The notes: generated from the letters alone by a model not told the origin. DNA of 20,645 bases from UBA1715 sp045600045 (GCA_045600045.1 JAZRXD010000093.1:1-20645), one strand, 5' to 3'; positions 1 to 7,474 are shown, numbered from the stretch's first letter. Numbers and translations are program-made.

Positions 1-1106
1 TCGTTTTTCTTGTTTTCGCACAAATTTAAAATTGATTCAAAAAGGGTATAAGCTGCTGATGAACGAATAGGATATCCTAATGTAATATTGTATTTGATTT
101 CGTTTGGAATAGATTTTATGAGGGGAACGATGAGTTTTTCGTCAGCTAAAATTATAGCCGTATCGTCCAATGATTTTTGTTTGTGGAGTAAATCGCCACA
201 TAGTTTAGCCTGAGAAATTTCGTTAGGAACCTGTATGATGTTGATATTCTTGTCGCTTAAAAAGTTTGAGAATTTATCTTGTGCAAGTTCGTTAGGAAAG
301 TTCTTAATGTTTTTTCGAATGAAAATGCCAGCTTCGTGAGAATTGTCATCTTCATAATATGTGTCGTAATCCCAATAAAAGAAAGCTTGTTTGCGATTGT
401 TTAAAAACTCGAAAATGGAATTCTCGCATTTGCTCAAAGCGTTGAATCCTAAGAATATATATATATCATTTCCGAAAAATTCATCTTTGTCTTCTATACT
501 TGCTTCGGCTACGGAGCGAATTGCCATTCCTTCGTAGCAGAAGTTCTGCGCTTGCAGTTTGTTTTTGTAATCGGAATAAATTGCGGGAAGAAGATTCCAA
601 AATTTCACAAAATTTCGTCTAACATCGTTCTCATCGGTTTCCTGAGATATTTTTGTTGTGTCCCAAAATCGCGAAATCATTGCAATCTGTTCTTCGTTCA
701 AATAACTAAAAGCCGATTCTATTTCTTTTATATCGGCAATATTTGTGAAAAGATCGTCGGCGTTGATTTTGTATTTGTCGATGTCGTCGAAGTCGGAGAG
801 GAGCATTTGGCCCCAAGGGTAAAACTCTTCGAACGATTCGTTTGAAAGAGCAATTGTTTTGTAGGATTGGTACAAAAGAAATATTAATGTGAAATCATCG
901 GGAATTGTCGATGATTGGCGGGAAATACAAAAATCCTGGATAGTGGTCATTCGTGGCAGAAAAATCGGTTGTGAGATTTGTTCTCTCATGGATTTTTTGA
1001 AGAAAACCATGGCGCGCTTGCTTGGAAACACGACAGTTGTGTTTGCCATGTTTTGTGAATGTTTCTGCAGAATGTCGGAAACGCAAAGATTGATGAATGA
1101 TTCCAT
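1..1106 (-). CDS. AddB-like PD-(D/E)XK nuclease family protein, N-terminal part (3' end outside window)
   Basis: The reverse strand is open from an ATG at 1106 to the left edge, giving 368 codons with no stop. The protein begins MESFINLC and carries VVFPSKRA at about residues 25-32 followed by a hydrophobic/basic stretch, then LLSDFDDIDKY near 102-112. I recognise this pattern from the large Bacteroidota proteins annotated as PD-(D/E)XK nuclease family or AddB-like, partners of a UvrD/AddA helicase in double-strand break processing. Only the inactivated helicase-like N-terminal half is visible; the nuclease domain would lie beyond the window, so nuclease activity cannot be checked here. The frame stays open upstream of 1106, but the ATG fits the family start and a promoter-like element (TTG, 19 bases, TATATTTC) lies just before it. 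It is transcribed divergently from serC. Confidence 0.8.
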   Translation of the reverse strand, partial: MESFINLCVSDILQKHSQNMANTTVVFPSKRAMVFFKKSMREQISQPIFLPRMTTIQDFCISRQSSTIPDDFTLIFLLYQSYKTIALSNESFEEFYPWGQMLLSDFDDIDKYKINADDLFTNIADIKEIESAFSYLNEEQIAMISRFWDTTKISQETDENDVRRNFVKFWNLLPAIYSDYKNKLQAQNFCYEGMAIRSVAEASIEDKDEFFGNDIYIFLGFNALSKCENSIFEFLNNRKQAFFYWDYDTYYEDDNSHEAGIFIRKNIKNFPNELAQDKFSNFLSDKNINIIQVPNEISQAKLCGDLLHKQKSLDDTAIILADEKLIVPLIKSIPNEIKYNITLGYPIRSSAAYTLFESILNLCENKKN

Positions 1107-1120
1107 AAATAAAATTTTGA

Positions 1121-1150
1121 GAAATATACCGAAAAAGAATCGTATGTCAA
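1121..1150 (-). promoter_or_regulatory. Candidate promoter of the AddB-like gene
   Basis: Read on the reverse strand, TTG (1150-1148) is followed after 19 bases by TATATTTC (1128-1121). This matches the Bacteroides -33 TTG / -7 TAnnTTTG arrangement with one mismatch at the last base. It ends 14 bases before the ATG at 1106. Assigned from motif and spacing only. Confidence 0.4.
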
Positions 1151-1248
1151 CGAGGTAAAAAAATAAGTTATTAGCAATCGGTTAATATCTTTTTCAAAAC
1201 TTATTGAAAGAATAGAAGAAATGCGTTCATTATTTGAAGATTATTTTG

Positions 1249-1256
1249 CACTTTTG
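1249..1256 (+). promoter_or_regulatory. Possible -7 element for serC
   Basis: CACTTTTG differs from TAnnTTTG only at the first base and lies 27 bases before the ATG at 1284. No good -33 partner is visible at the usual 19-21 base distance, so this is tentative. If real, the upstream ATG at 1221 would not be on the transcript. Confidence 0.3.
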
Positions 1257-1283
1257 TGGCCGAAAAAATATTTTAATATCAAA

Positions 1284-2351
1284 ATGAAGAAACATAATTT
1301 CAATGCGGGACCATCAATATTGCCTCGCGAGGTAATCGAAGAAACTGCAAAGGCAGTGTTAGACTTCCAAAATGATGGACTTTCAATTTTAGAGATCAGC
1401 CACAGAGCTAAGAATTTTCAACCAGTTGTTGATGAGGCTGTCTCCTTGTTCAAAGAATTGTTAGAGATCCCAGAAGGATACTCCGTTATTTTCTTGGGTG
1501 GTGGTGCAAGTTTGGAATTCTGTATGATTCCATACAACTTTTTGGAAAAGAAAGCGGCATATTTAAATACAGGTGTTTGGGCTAAAAAAGCAATGAAGGA
1601 AGCGAAATTGTTCGGAGAAGTTGTTGAAGTTGCTTCTTCTGCTGATGCAAACTACACTTTCATTCCAAAGAATTTCACGATACCAACCGATGCTGATTAC
1701 TTCCATATCACATCGAACAATACAATCTACGGAACAGAAATTCTAAAAGATTTGGATTCTCCGGTTCCTATGATGGCAGATATGTCCTCAGATATATTCT
1801 CGCGTCCAATAGACGTATCAAAATATGGTGTGATCTATGGTGGCGCACAAAAGAATTTGGCTCCAGCTGGGGTTACATTCGTAATTGTAAAGAATGATTT
1901 GTTAGGAAAGGTTTCTCGTCCAATACCAACAATGTTGGATTACAGAACTCATATCGATGGTGGCTCAATGTTTAATACTCCTCCAGTATTGCCTTTGTAC
2001 ACAGCTTTGTTGAACTTGCGTTATTTGAAAGCTCAAGGCGGTGTTAAGGAAATGGAAAGAAGAAACATCGAAAAAGCAGCAATGCTTTACGATGCAATCG
2101 ATAACAGTAAGATTTTCGTTGGGACAGCAAAAGCAGAAGATCGTTCAAGAATGAATATTTGCTTCGTAATGAAAGAAGAATACAAAGAAAAAGAAGCAGA
2201 TTTCTTGAAATTCGCACAAGAACGCGGTATGGTTGGCGTTAAAGGTCACCGTTCTGTTGGAGGTTTCCGTGCATCTTGCTACAATGCGTTGCCAAAAGAA
2301 AGTGTTCAGGCATTGATTGACTGCATGAAAGAATTCGAAAGAACAATTTAA
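1284..2351 (+). CDS. serC: Phosphoserine aminotransferase
   Basis: A 355-residue class V aminotransferase. It transfers the amino group from glutamate to 3-phosphohydroxypyruvate, giving phosphoserine, the second step of serine synthesis, and can act on the parallel pyridoxine-pathway substrate. The start KKHNFNAGPSILP is the family signature and makes the ATG at 1284 the natural start; the frame continues up to an ATG at 1221, but those 21 extra residues (RSLFEDYF...) are not family-like. The PLP lysine is K190 in YGGAQKNLAPAG, and GHRSVGGFRAS near the C-terminus is the phosphate-binding/dimer segment. SerA follows 59 bases later, so the two form a serine pathway cluster although a terminator sits between them. 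Length is typical for the family. Confidence 0.96.
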   Translation: MKKHNFNAGPSILPREVIEETAKAVLDFQNDGLSILEISHRAKNFQPVVDEAVSLFKELLEIPEGYSVIFLGGGASLEFCMIPYNFLEKKAAYLNTGVWAKKAMKEAKLFGEVVEVASSADANYTFIPKNFTIPTDADYFHITSNNTIYGTEILKDLDSPVPMMADMSSDIFSRPIDVSKYGVIYGGAQKNLAPAGVTFVIVKNDLLGKVSRPIPTMLDYRTHIDGGSMFNTPPVLPLYTALLNLRYLKAQGGVKEMERRNIEKAAMLYDAIDNSKIFVGTAKAEDRSRMNICFVMKEEYKEKEADFLKFAQERGMVGVKGHRSVGGFRASCYNALPKESVQALIDCMKEFERTI

Positions 2352-2369
2352 TTATAATGTATAACAATG

Positions 2370-2398
2370 AAGGAGAAAGTTAAGCTTTCTCCTTTTTT
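2370..2398 (+). terminator. Rho-independent terminator after serC
   Basis: A perfect 10-bp stem, AAGGAGAAAG (2370-2379) and CTTTCTCCTT (2385-2394), with a TTAAG loop and a run of T to 2398. It lies 18 bases after the serC stop and 12 bases before the serA start, so it may reduce rather than abolish read-through into serA. Confidence 0.8.
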
Positions 2399-2410
2399 AA
2401 TTTTATAGAT

Positions 2411-3331
2411 ATGACAAAAGTACTTGTTGCTACCGAAAAACCATTTGCAAAAGCTGCAGTGGATGGTATTAAAGAAATCGTTGAAAAAGCAGGATTTCAA
2501 TTCGCTTTATTAGAATCATATACGGAAAAATCAGCATTGTTAAGTGCAGTTGCCGATGCTGATGCAATTATTATCAGAAGTGATAAAGTTGATGCTGAAG
2601 TGTTGGATGCAGCTAAAAATTTGAAAATTGTTGTTCGTGCTGGTGCTGGTTACGATAACGTTGACCTTGCTGCAGCAACTGCTCACAACGTAGTTGTAAT
2701 GAACACTCCTGGACAAAATGCAAACGCTGTTGCAGAATTAGTATTTGGATTGTTGGTATTTGCAGTTCGTAACTTCTTCAACGGAAAATCAGGTTCTGAA
2801 TTGATGGGCAAAAAACTTGGTATTTTGGCATTCGGTAATGTTGGCCGTAATGTTGCCCGTGTTGCTAAAGGTTTCGGTATGGAAGTTTACGCATACGATG
2901 CTTTCTGCCCAGCAGAAGTTATTGAAGCATCAGGTGTTAAGGCTGTTGCTAATCAAAATGAATTGTTTAAAACTTGTGATGTTGTTTCTTTGCACATTCC
3001 TGCAACTCCAGAAACAATCAACAGCATCAACTACGATATGGTTAACCAAATGAAGAAAGGTGGTATTTTGGTTAACACTGCACGTAAAGAGGTTATTGAC
3101 GAAGCAGGTTTGATTAAGTTGTTGAATGATCGTGCGGATTTGAAATATATTACTGATATTATGCCAGCAGCTAACGATGAGTTCGCTAAATTAGAAGGTC
3201 GTTATTTCTCAACACCTAAGAAAATGGGAGCTCAAACATCAGAAGCAAATATCAATGCTGGTTTGGCTGCAGCTCGCCAAATCGTTTCTTTCATTACAAC
3301 AGGTGACAAAAAATTTCAAGTAAATAAATAA
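2411..3331 (+). CDS. serA: D-3-phosphoglycerate dehydrogenase, short form without ACT domain
   Basis: A 306-residue D-2-hydroxyacid dehydrogenase, predicted to oxidise 3-phosphoglycerate with NAD as the first step of serine synthesis; the partner enzyme SerC is encoded just upstream. Visible features are RAGAGYDNVD (76-85), the Rossmann turn AFGNVGRNVA (140-149, with Ala where many relatives have the first Gly), HIPATPETINSIN (195-207) and NTARKEV with the substrate-binding Arg at 225. There is no C-terminal ACT regulatory domain. The usual catalytic His of the TPHIG motif is replaced: the matching segment reads TPKKMGAQT (268-276), and the usual Asp-Val-Phe-Glu-Pro segment is ITDIMPAAN. From memory, Bacteroidales SerA proteins share this variant, so it is probably a lineage form rather than decay. 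SerA fits context and family best; another hydroxyacid substrate is possible. Confidence 0.88.
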   Translation: MTKVLVATEKPFAKAAVDGIKEIVEKAGFQFALLESYTEKSALLSAVADADAIIIRSDKVDAEVLDAAKNLKIVVRAGAGYDNVDLAAATAHNVVVMNTPGQNANAVAELVFGLLVFAVRNFFNGKSGSELMGKKLGILAFGNVGRNVARVAKGFGMEVYAYDAFCPAEVIEASGVKAVANQNELFKTCDVVSLHIPATPETINSINYDMVNQMKKGGILVNTARKEVIDEAGLIKLLNDRADLKYITDIMPAANDEFAKLEGRYFSTPKKMGAQTSEANINAGLAAARQIVSFITTGDKKFQVNK

Positions 3332-3347
3332 AATAACGAATAGTTTT

Positions 3348-3400
3348 TAGTGATTAGAGTGTTTATGCTAATCACTAATCACTAATCACTAATCACTAAT
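3348..3400 (+). repeat. 7-bp tandem repeat (CTAATCA x4.7) with an upstream complementary arm
   Basis: From 3368 to 3400 the unit CTAATCA occurs four times followed by CTAAT, ending three bases before the DUF1015 ATG at 3404. Upstream, TAGTGATTAG (3348-3357) is the exact reverse complement of CTAATCACTA (3368-3377) and equally of the copies starting at 3375, 3382 and 3389. The transcript could therefore form a 10-bp hairpin in any of four registers. There is no T-run, so it is not a standard terminator. Preceding TAGTTTTT (3341-3348) is a 7/8 match to a -7 element. Confidence 0.85.
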
Positions 3401-3403
3401 AAA

Positions 3404-4654
3404 ATGCCAATATTAAAACCATTCAAAGGATTTCGTCCTGCAACAGAAGAGTTAGCTAAAAAAATAGCTTCTCGTCCGTACGATGTGTTGAATTCAGAAG
3501 AGGCAAAGGCTGAAGCAGGTGATAACAAATATTCGTTTTATCACGTTATTAAGCCAGAAATTGATCTTCCTGCCGATGTTGATTTGCATTCACAACTTGT
3601 GTATGATACAGCAAAAGCAGCTATTCAAAAGCTGATAGACGAAAAAGTGCTAATTCAAGATGAAAAACCTTGCTACTATATTTATGCACAAACAATGAAT
3701 GGTCGTACACAATATGGTATTGTTGGCGGTGCGTATGTGGCTGATTACGAGAATAATATCATTAAAAAACATGAATTAACTCGTCCAGATAAAGAAGAAG
3801 ATCGTAGAAATCACGTGCGTCATACTAATTTCAATGCGGAACCAGTGTTTTTTGCATTTAAGAATAATTTGGAATTAGACATGATTATTCACGATGCAAT
3901 TTTGGTTGATCCAGTTTACAATTTTGTGTCTGAAGATGGTGTTGGTCATCATGTTTGGGTAATTGACAACGATGCAAAAATCAAACGTATAGAATATCTT
4001 TTTGCTAACGAAGTTGATTGCTTGTATGTGGCCGATGGTCATCATAGAACAGCTGCAGCTGCTGGAGTTGGAGCGGAACGTCGTGCTGCAAATCCAAATC
4101 ACAATGGCAACGAGGAATACAATTATTTCTTGGCAGTGAATTTCCCTGCAAATCAATTGTCTATCATTGATTACAACCGTGTTTTGAAAGATTTGAATGG
4201 TATGACACCTGCAGAATTGGTTTCAAAATTGGAGAAATCGTTTGTGGTTGAGAAGAAAGGCACTGAAATTTATAAACCAAACACATTGCATAATTTTTCA
4301 ATGTATTTGGCAGGAGAATGGTATTCTTTAACGGCAAAACCAGGTACATTCAACGATACCGATCCAATTGGCGTTTTGGATGTTACAATATTGACAGAAC
4401 AAGTTCTTTCTCCATTATTTGACATTCAAGATTTGAGAAGAAGTCAAAGAATTGATTTCGTTGGTGGTATTCGTGGACTAGGTGAATTGAAGAAACGTGT
4501 TGATTCAGGCGAAATGCAGACTGCATTTGCGTTGTATCCAGTTTCTATGGAACAATTGATGGCAATTGCTGATAGTGGTAAAATTATGCCTCCAAAATCA
4601 ACGTGGTTCGAACCAAAATTAAGAAGTGGTCTTATTCTACATAGCTTAATTTAA
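3404..4654 (+). CDS. DUF1015 family protein
   Basis: A 416-residue soluble protein of the DUF1015 family; its biochemical role is not established. Family hallmarks are PFKGFRP at the start, SRPYDVLNSEEA (23-34), NKYSFYHVIKPE (41-52) and YVADGHHRTAAA starting at residue 208, whose DGHHR looks like a catalytic or metal/nucleotide-binding centre. There is no signal peptide or membrane segment. It lies 72 bases after serA in the same direction; the serC-serA-DUF1015 order is one I know from Bacteroidota genomes, which hints at a link to serine or phosphoserine metabolism, but this is inference. A strong terminator follows. The tandem repeat immediately before the start may affect its translation. 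Confidence 0.9.
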   Translation: MPILKPFKGFRPATEELAKKIASRPYDVLNSEEAKAEAGDNKYSFYHVIKPEIDLPADVDLHSQLVYDTAKAAIQKLIDEKVLIQDEKPCYYIYAQTMNGRTQYGIVGGAYVADYENNIIKKHELTRPDKEEDRRNHVRHTNFNAEPVFFAFKNNLELDMIIHDAILVDPVYNFVSEDGVGHHVWVIDNDAKIKRIEYLFANEVDCLYVADGHHRTAAAAGVGAERRAANPNHNGNEEYNYFLAVNFPANQLSIIDYNRVLKDLNGMTPAELVSKLEKSFVVEKKGTEIYKPNTLHNFSMYLAGEWYSLTAKPGTFNDTDPIGVLDVTILTEQVLSPLFDIQDLRRSQRIDFVGGIRGLGELKKRVDSGEMQTAFALYPVSMEQLMAIADSGKIMPPKSTWFEPKLRSGLILHSLI

Positions 4655-4674
4655 TTAACTATAATATATATGAG

Positions 4675-4709
4675 AAAAGGCTGTCGGAAACGATGGCCTT
4701 TTTCTTTTT
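4675..4709 (+). terminator. Rho-independent terminator after the DUF1015 gene
   Basis: AAAAGGCTGTCG (4675-4686) pairs with CGATGGCCTTTT (4691-4702) across a GAAA tetraloop; the stem is 12 bp with two central G-U pairs. The tail continues TCTTTTT. It closes the serC-serA-DUF1015 cluster. Confidence 0.88.
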
Positions 4710-4751
4710 AATAAATCTGGCGTTTCGTTTACCAACTATTAATTAAAAATG

Positions 4752-4759
4752 TATTTTTG
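4752..4759 (+). promoter_or_regulatory. -7 promoter element of the YggS-type gene
   Basis: TATTTTTG is a perfect TAnnTTTG match. It lies inside the first codons of the longest reading frame (ATG at 4749), so transcription should begin near 4764-4767 and the real start must be the ATG at 4767. The message would be leaderless or nearly so. Confidence 0.6.
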
Positions 4760-4766
4760 TGTCGCT

Positions 4767-5438
4767 ATGATACAGGAAAATATTCGCAAAGTACAACAGG
4801 GTCTGCCGAAAAATGTGTTGTTGTTGGCTGTTTCCAAAACAAAGCCAGAAAGCGACATTATGCAGGCTTATGAAATAGGTTGTCGCAATTTCGGCGAAAA
4901 CAAAGTGCAGGAAATGACTCGCAAATACGAGGCGCTTCCCAAAGATATTCAATGGCACATGATTGGGCATTTGCAGACAAACAAGGTGAAATATATAGCG
5001 CCGTTTGTTTCTTTAATTCATAGCGTAGATTCAATGAATTTGTTGGAGGTTATAAATAAGGAAGCTCAAAAAAATAACCGTGTGATTCCTTGTTTGTTAC
5101 AATTTCATATAGCGACAGAAGAAACAAAGTTTGGATTGTCACTTGACGAAGCTGAAGAATTTCTACAATCACCTTTGTTTCGTTCGTTGCAAAACGTTAC
5201 AATTTGTGGTGTGATGGGAATGGCCAGTTTCACAGACAATAAAGACCAGGTCCGTGCGGAATTCAAAAAATTAAAAACGATTTTCGATGAATTACATAAA
5301 AAATATTTCCCTGAAGATTCGTTCAAGGAAATATCTATGGGAATGTCGGAAGATTATTTGATTGCCGTAGAGGAGGGTAGTACGATAGTCCGTGTCGGCA
5401 GTTCTATTTTTGGAGTTCGAAATTATTCCAATATCTGA
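4767..5438 (+). CDS. YggS/PROSC family PLP-binding protein
   Basis: A 223-residue single-domain fold-type III PLP protein. Family members hold PLP and keep free PLP and amino-acid/keto-acid balance in the cytoplasm; no enzymatic reaction is established. The PLP lysine is K24 in AVSKTKP; NFGENKVQE (41-49), WHMIGHLQTNK (63-73), HSVDS and the C-terminal MGMSEDYLIAV with the phosphate-binding EGSTIVRVGSSIFG are all present. The frame extends upstream to 4749 (MYFCVA), but a perfect promoter element covers those codons, so I choose 4767. The last 16 bases overlap the end of the convergent gene on the other strand. The Bacteroidota YggS proteins often lack the longer N-terminal helix, as here. Confidence 0.93.
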   Translation: MIQENIRKVQQGLPKNVLLLAVSKTKPESDIMQAYEIGCRNFGENKVQEMTRKYEALPKDIQWHMIGHLQTNKVKYIAPFVSLIHSVDSMNLLEVINKEAQKNNRVIPCLLQFHIATEETKFGLSLDEAEEFLQSPLFRSLQNVTICGVMGMASFTDNKDQVRAEFKKLKTIFDELHKKYFPEDSFKEISMGMSEDYLIAVEEGSTIVRVGSSIFGVRNYSNI

Positions 5439-5935
5439 TAAGCGGCTTGTAATAATGCTGCTTTTTCTGATTTCTCGTTTGCCATAGCGTTTTTCAACTC
5501 TTTCTTGTATTTGTCTTTGGATTCATCAGAAAGTTTTTCAGTGCAAACTTCAATGATTGTTAATGCTTCGATAGCGGTTTCATAGTTATCGTTCAAAAGT
5601 ATTTTGAAAAACAAATCAATGTGATCGGAAAAATCAAGGTTTGCTTGCCATAAAGTCGCCAAAATGCGATTTTTTTCGTTTACAAAACGAGAATCTTGCA
5701 ATGCTTCGATGAAAAAATGAGTGGCTTCTGGTGCTTTTGTGTCTGCCAAACAATTGAAAATGTCATTTTTTAGCGTGGAAATCTCTGTTTTCGCAAGCAA
5801 ATCGAACAAAAGAGGAATCATTTTAACAGAGCCATTTTCGTGGATATAGGCAATTGCGTCGTGTATAGCATTCTCATTATCAGACTCAAAGACCGATTGG
5901 ATTTCCTTGAGTATTGCATTTTCGTCTAACGTCAT
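5423..5935 (-). CDS. HEAT-repeat-like helical protein, function unknown
   Basis: A 170-residue acidic, all-helical protein without signal peptide. Helical pairs of the HEAT/armadillo kind can be read: NENAIHDAIAYIHE (about 20-33), VKMIPLLFDLLAKT, LKNDIFNCLADTKAPEATH, FFIEALQDSRF and YETAIEALTIIEVC. Such repeats usually serve as protein-binding scaffolds, but no partner is apparent. It ends inside the last codons of the YggS-type gene (16-base overlap, tail to tail) and is divergent from the lipoprotein gene at 6038. I believe similar small proteins are present in other Bacteroidales; no specific function is known to me. Confidence 0.85.
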   Translation of the reverse strand: MTLDENAILKEIQSVFESDNENAIHDAIAYIHENGSVKMIPLLFDLLAKTEISTLKNDIFNCLADTKAPEATHFFIEALQDSRFVNEKNRILATLWQANLDFSDHIDLFFKILLNDNYETAIEALTIIEVCTEKLSDESKDKYKKELKNAMANEKSEKAALLQAAYQILE

Positions 5936-5967
5936 GTTTAAATTGTTGTTAAATTTTACATATAGAA

Positions 5968-6000
5968 TTTGTTTGCAAATAAAAAAAAATACTAATTTTA
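5968..6000 (+). promoter_or_regulatory. Candidate promoter of the lipoprotein operon
   Basis: TTTG (5968-5971) is followed after 21 bases by TAATTTTA (5993-6000), a 7/8 match to TAnnTTTG. The spacing fits the Bacteroides -33/-7 consensus. The start codon is 38 bases further on. Confidence 0.45.
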
Positions 6001-6037
6001 CACAAACAATAATTGTAGCATTTTTAAATTAAAACGT

Positions 6038-6949
6038 ATGCGAAGAAATACATTAAATTTATTCCGACTCTTATTAGTGGTAGGATTAATGTCGGGTATT
6101 GTGAGTTGCAGTAATTCCGATAAGAAGGATTCTTCTTCTACTTCAGAACCAGTAGATCAAGAATTACAAGAAAAACAGCAAATCGTAAATGATGTGAAGA
6201 AAGTAATGTATTCATTACCTTCACCAGTTGAAACAACATTGTTGTTAAAAAAAGCTGGTGCTGGTTATGATGAATCGCTTTTGAATCCAACTTCAAATTC
6301 AAACAAATATAACACTGACAAGCAAAAAGCTTTGAACTTAGGTGTATATGGTGCAGATTTGAGTTATGCTAGTATTTTTGAGCAAGATCAAACTATCATG
6401 CAATACATGAATGTTTCGAAGAAATTGGCTATCGGTTTGGATTTGTTAGCGGCAATCGACCAATCAATCATCGATCGTTTGGAAGCAAATCATGACAATC
6501 GTGACTCAGTTATTCGAATCATTTCTGAAACATTCTTGAACTCTAACTCAACTTTGAAAGAAGACAATCGTCCCGAAATGGCTGCTTTGATTCTTGCAGG
6601 TGGTTGGGTAGAAGCTTTGTATTTGGCAACTCAATTGACAAAAGATGTTAATAAAGACAAAGATTTGATTGAAAGAATCGTTGAACAAAAATTGTCGTTC
6701 GGTGAAATGGAAAAATTGTTGGGCGAATATACCGACAATCCTGATATTGCAGAAGTGCTTACTCAATTACAACCAATCTCTCAAGCATTCAATGCAATTG
6801 TAATTGAAAAATCAGGAATAGAAACTATTACTGATGAAGAATCAGGTTCAACAGTTTTAAGAGCAACTCAAAAAATTAATATAACACAAGAACAGTTCGA
6901 TGCTTTGAAATCGGCATCAGCAAACTTGCGTAACTCATTTATCCAATAA
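6038..6949 (+). CDS. Conserved lipoprotein, function unknown
   Basis: A 303-residue protein with a type II signal peptide: basic start MRRN, hydrophobic LLLVVGLMSG, lipobox IVSC with the lipidated Cys at 24, followed by Ser/Asp-rich linker SNSDKKDSSSTSE. The rest is mostly helical and polar. A distinctive block is LGVYGADLSYASIF (about 106-119), then KKLAIGLDLLAAID and ALILAGGWVEALYLATQL. I recall this block from uncharacterised Bacteroidota lipoproteins but know no assigned role. It should be attached to the inner or outer membrane on the periplasmic side. The small secreted protein starts 20 bases later and both share one terminator, so they are very likely an operon. Confidence 0.88.
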   Translation: MRRNTLNLFRLLLVVGLMSGIVSCSNSDKKDSSSTSEPVDQELQEKQQIVNDVKKVMYSLPSPVETTLLLKKAGAGYDESLLNPTSNSNKYNTDKQKALNLGVYGADLSYASIFEQDQTIMQYMNVSKKLAIGLDLLAAIDQSIIDRLEANHDNRDSVIRIISETFLNSNSTLKEDNRPEMAALILAGGWVEALYLATQLTKDVNKDKDLIERIVEQKLSFGEMEKLLGEYTDNPDIAEVLTQLQPISQAFNAIVIEKSGIETITDEESGSTVLRATQKINITQEQFDALKSASANLRNSFIQ

Positions 6950-6969
6950 CTTAAAGAAATAGCAATAGT

Positions 6970-7413
6970 ATGAAAAACATTAGTAAATTATTAGTATTGG
7001 TAGTATCGTTCGTATTGTTAGGTACTTTATCTTACGGACAATGTAGAACATTTGCTAAGAGTGAATGTAAACCAAGTTTGGATCCATACGTTCATGATGG
7101 AATTTTCAATGCCACAGAATTATCAGAAGGCGAATCTGCCGAGTTGTATAAAACTTTCTATTCAAATCAAAACTATCGTATTGCGATTTGTGGAGATCAA
7201 CAACTTCCAAAAATCAAATTTTCGATAATGGATGCAGATAGAAATGTTTTGTTCACAAATGCAAAACACTCTTTCAAAAGAGTGTGGGACTTCAAGATGG
7301 AATCAAGCCAACAATTGATTATCTCGATTGAAGTTGAAACAAATGATGAAAACATCAGCGATGAGATAGCTCGTGGTTGCGTTGCTGTTTTGGTTGGTTT
7401 CTCTGCTGATTAA
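6970..7413 (+). CDS. Small secreted protein, function unknown
   Basis: A 147-residue exported protein. The signal peptide KLLVLVVSFVLLGTLSYG is likely cut before Gln24. The mature part is about 124 residues, beta-rich, with four cysteines (25, 33, 74, 137) that could form two disulfides. Segments KIKFSIMDADRNVLFTN and QQLIISIEVET look like strands of a small beta-sandwich, similar in feel to periplasmic ligand-binding or protease-prodomain modules, but I recognise no named domain. It is co-transcribed with the lipoprotein gene 20 bases upstream, suggesting the two act together in the envelope. Confidence 0.85.
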   Translation: MKNISKLLVLVVSFVLLGTLSYGQCRTFAKSECKPSLDPYVHDGIFNATELSEGESAELYKTFYSNQNYRIAICGDQQLPKIKFSIMDADRNVLFTNAKHSFKRVWDFKMESSQQLIISIEVETNDENISDEIARGCVAVLVGFSAD

Positions 7414-7434
7414 GCAATAGACGTTATACATACG

Positions 7435-7474
7435 AGAAAGGTCATTCAAGCAATTGAATGACCTTTCTTATTTT
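7435..7474 (+). terminator. Rho-independent terminator of the lipoprotein operon
   Basis: A perfect 15-bp stem, AGAAAGGTCATTCAA (7435-7449) and TTGAATGACCTTTCT (7454-7468), with a GCAA (GNRA) tetraloop and TATTTT tail. It is the strongest hairpin in the window. Confidence 0.92.

Noticed and set aside
552..1158. Plus-strand frames of 97 and 89 codons, and short minus frames at 895-1177
   Set aside because: They are shadows of the long reverse-strand AddB-like gene, which has family motifs and good codon use through the whole stretch.
1221..1283. Longer N-terminus for SerC from the ATG at 1221
   Set aside because: The 21 extra residues do not resemble the family, and a promoter-like element lies within them.
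3368..3400. CRISPR-like short repeats
   Set aside because: Units are 7 bp with no spacers; this is a simple tandem repeat.
5423..5935. Possible phycobilin-lyase or condensin-type HEAT protein
   Set aside because: Only generic helical repeats are visible; no specific motif supports a named family.
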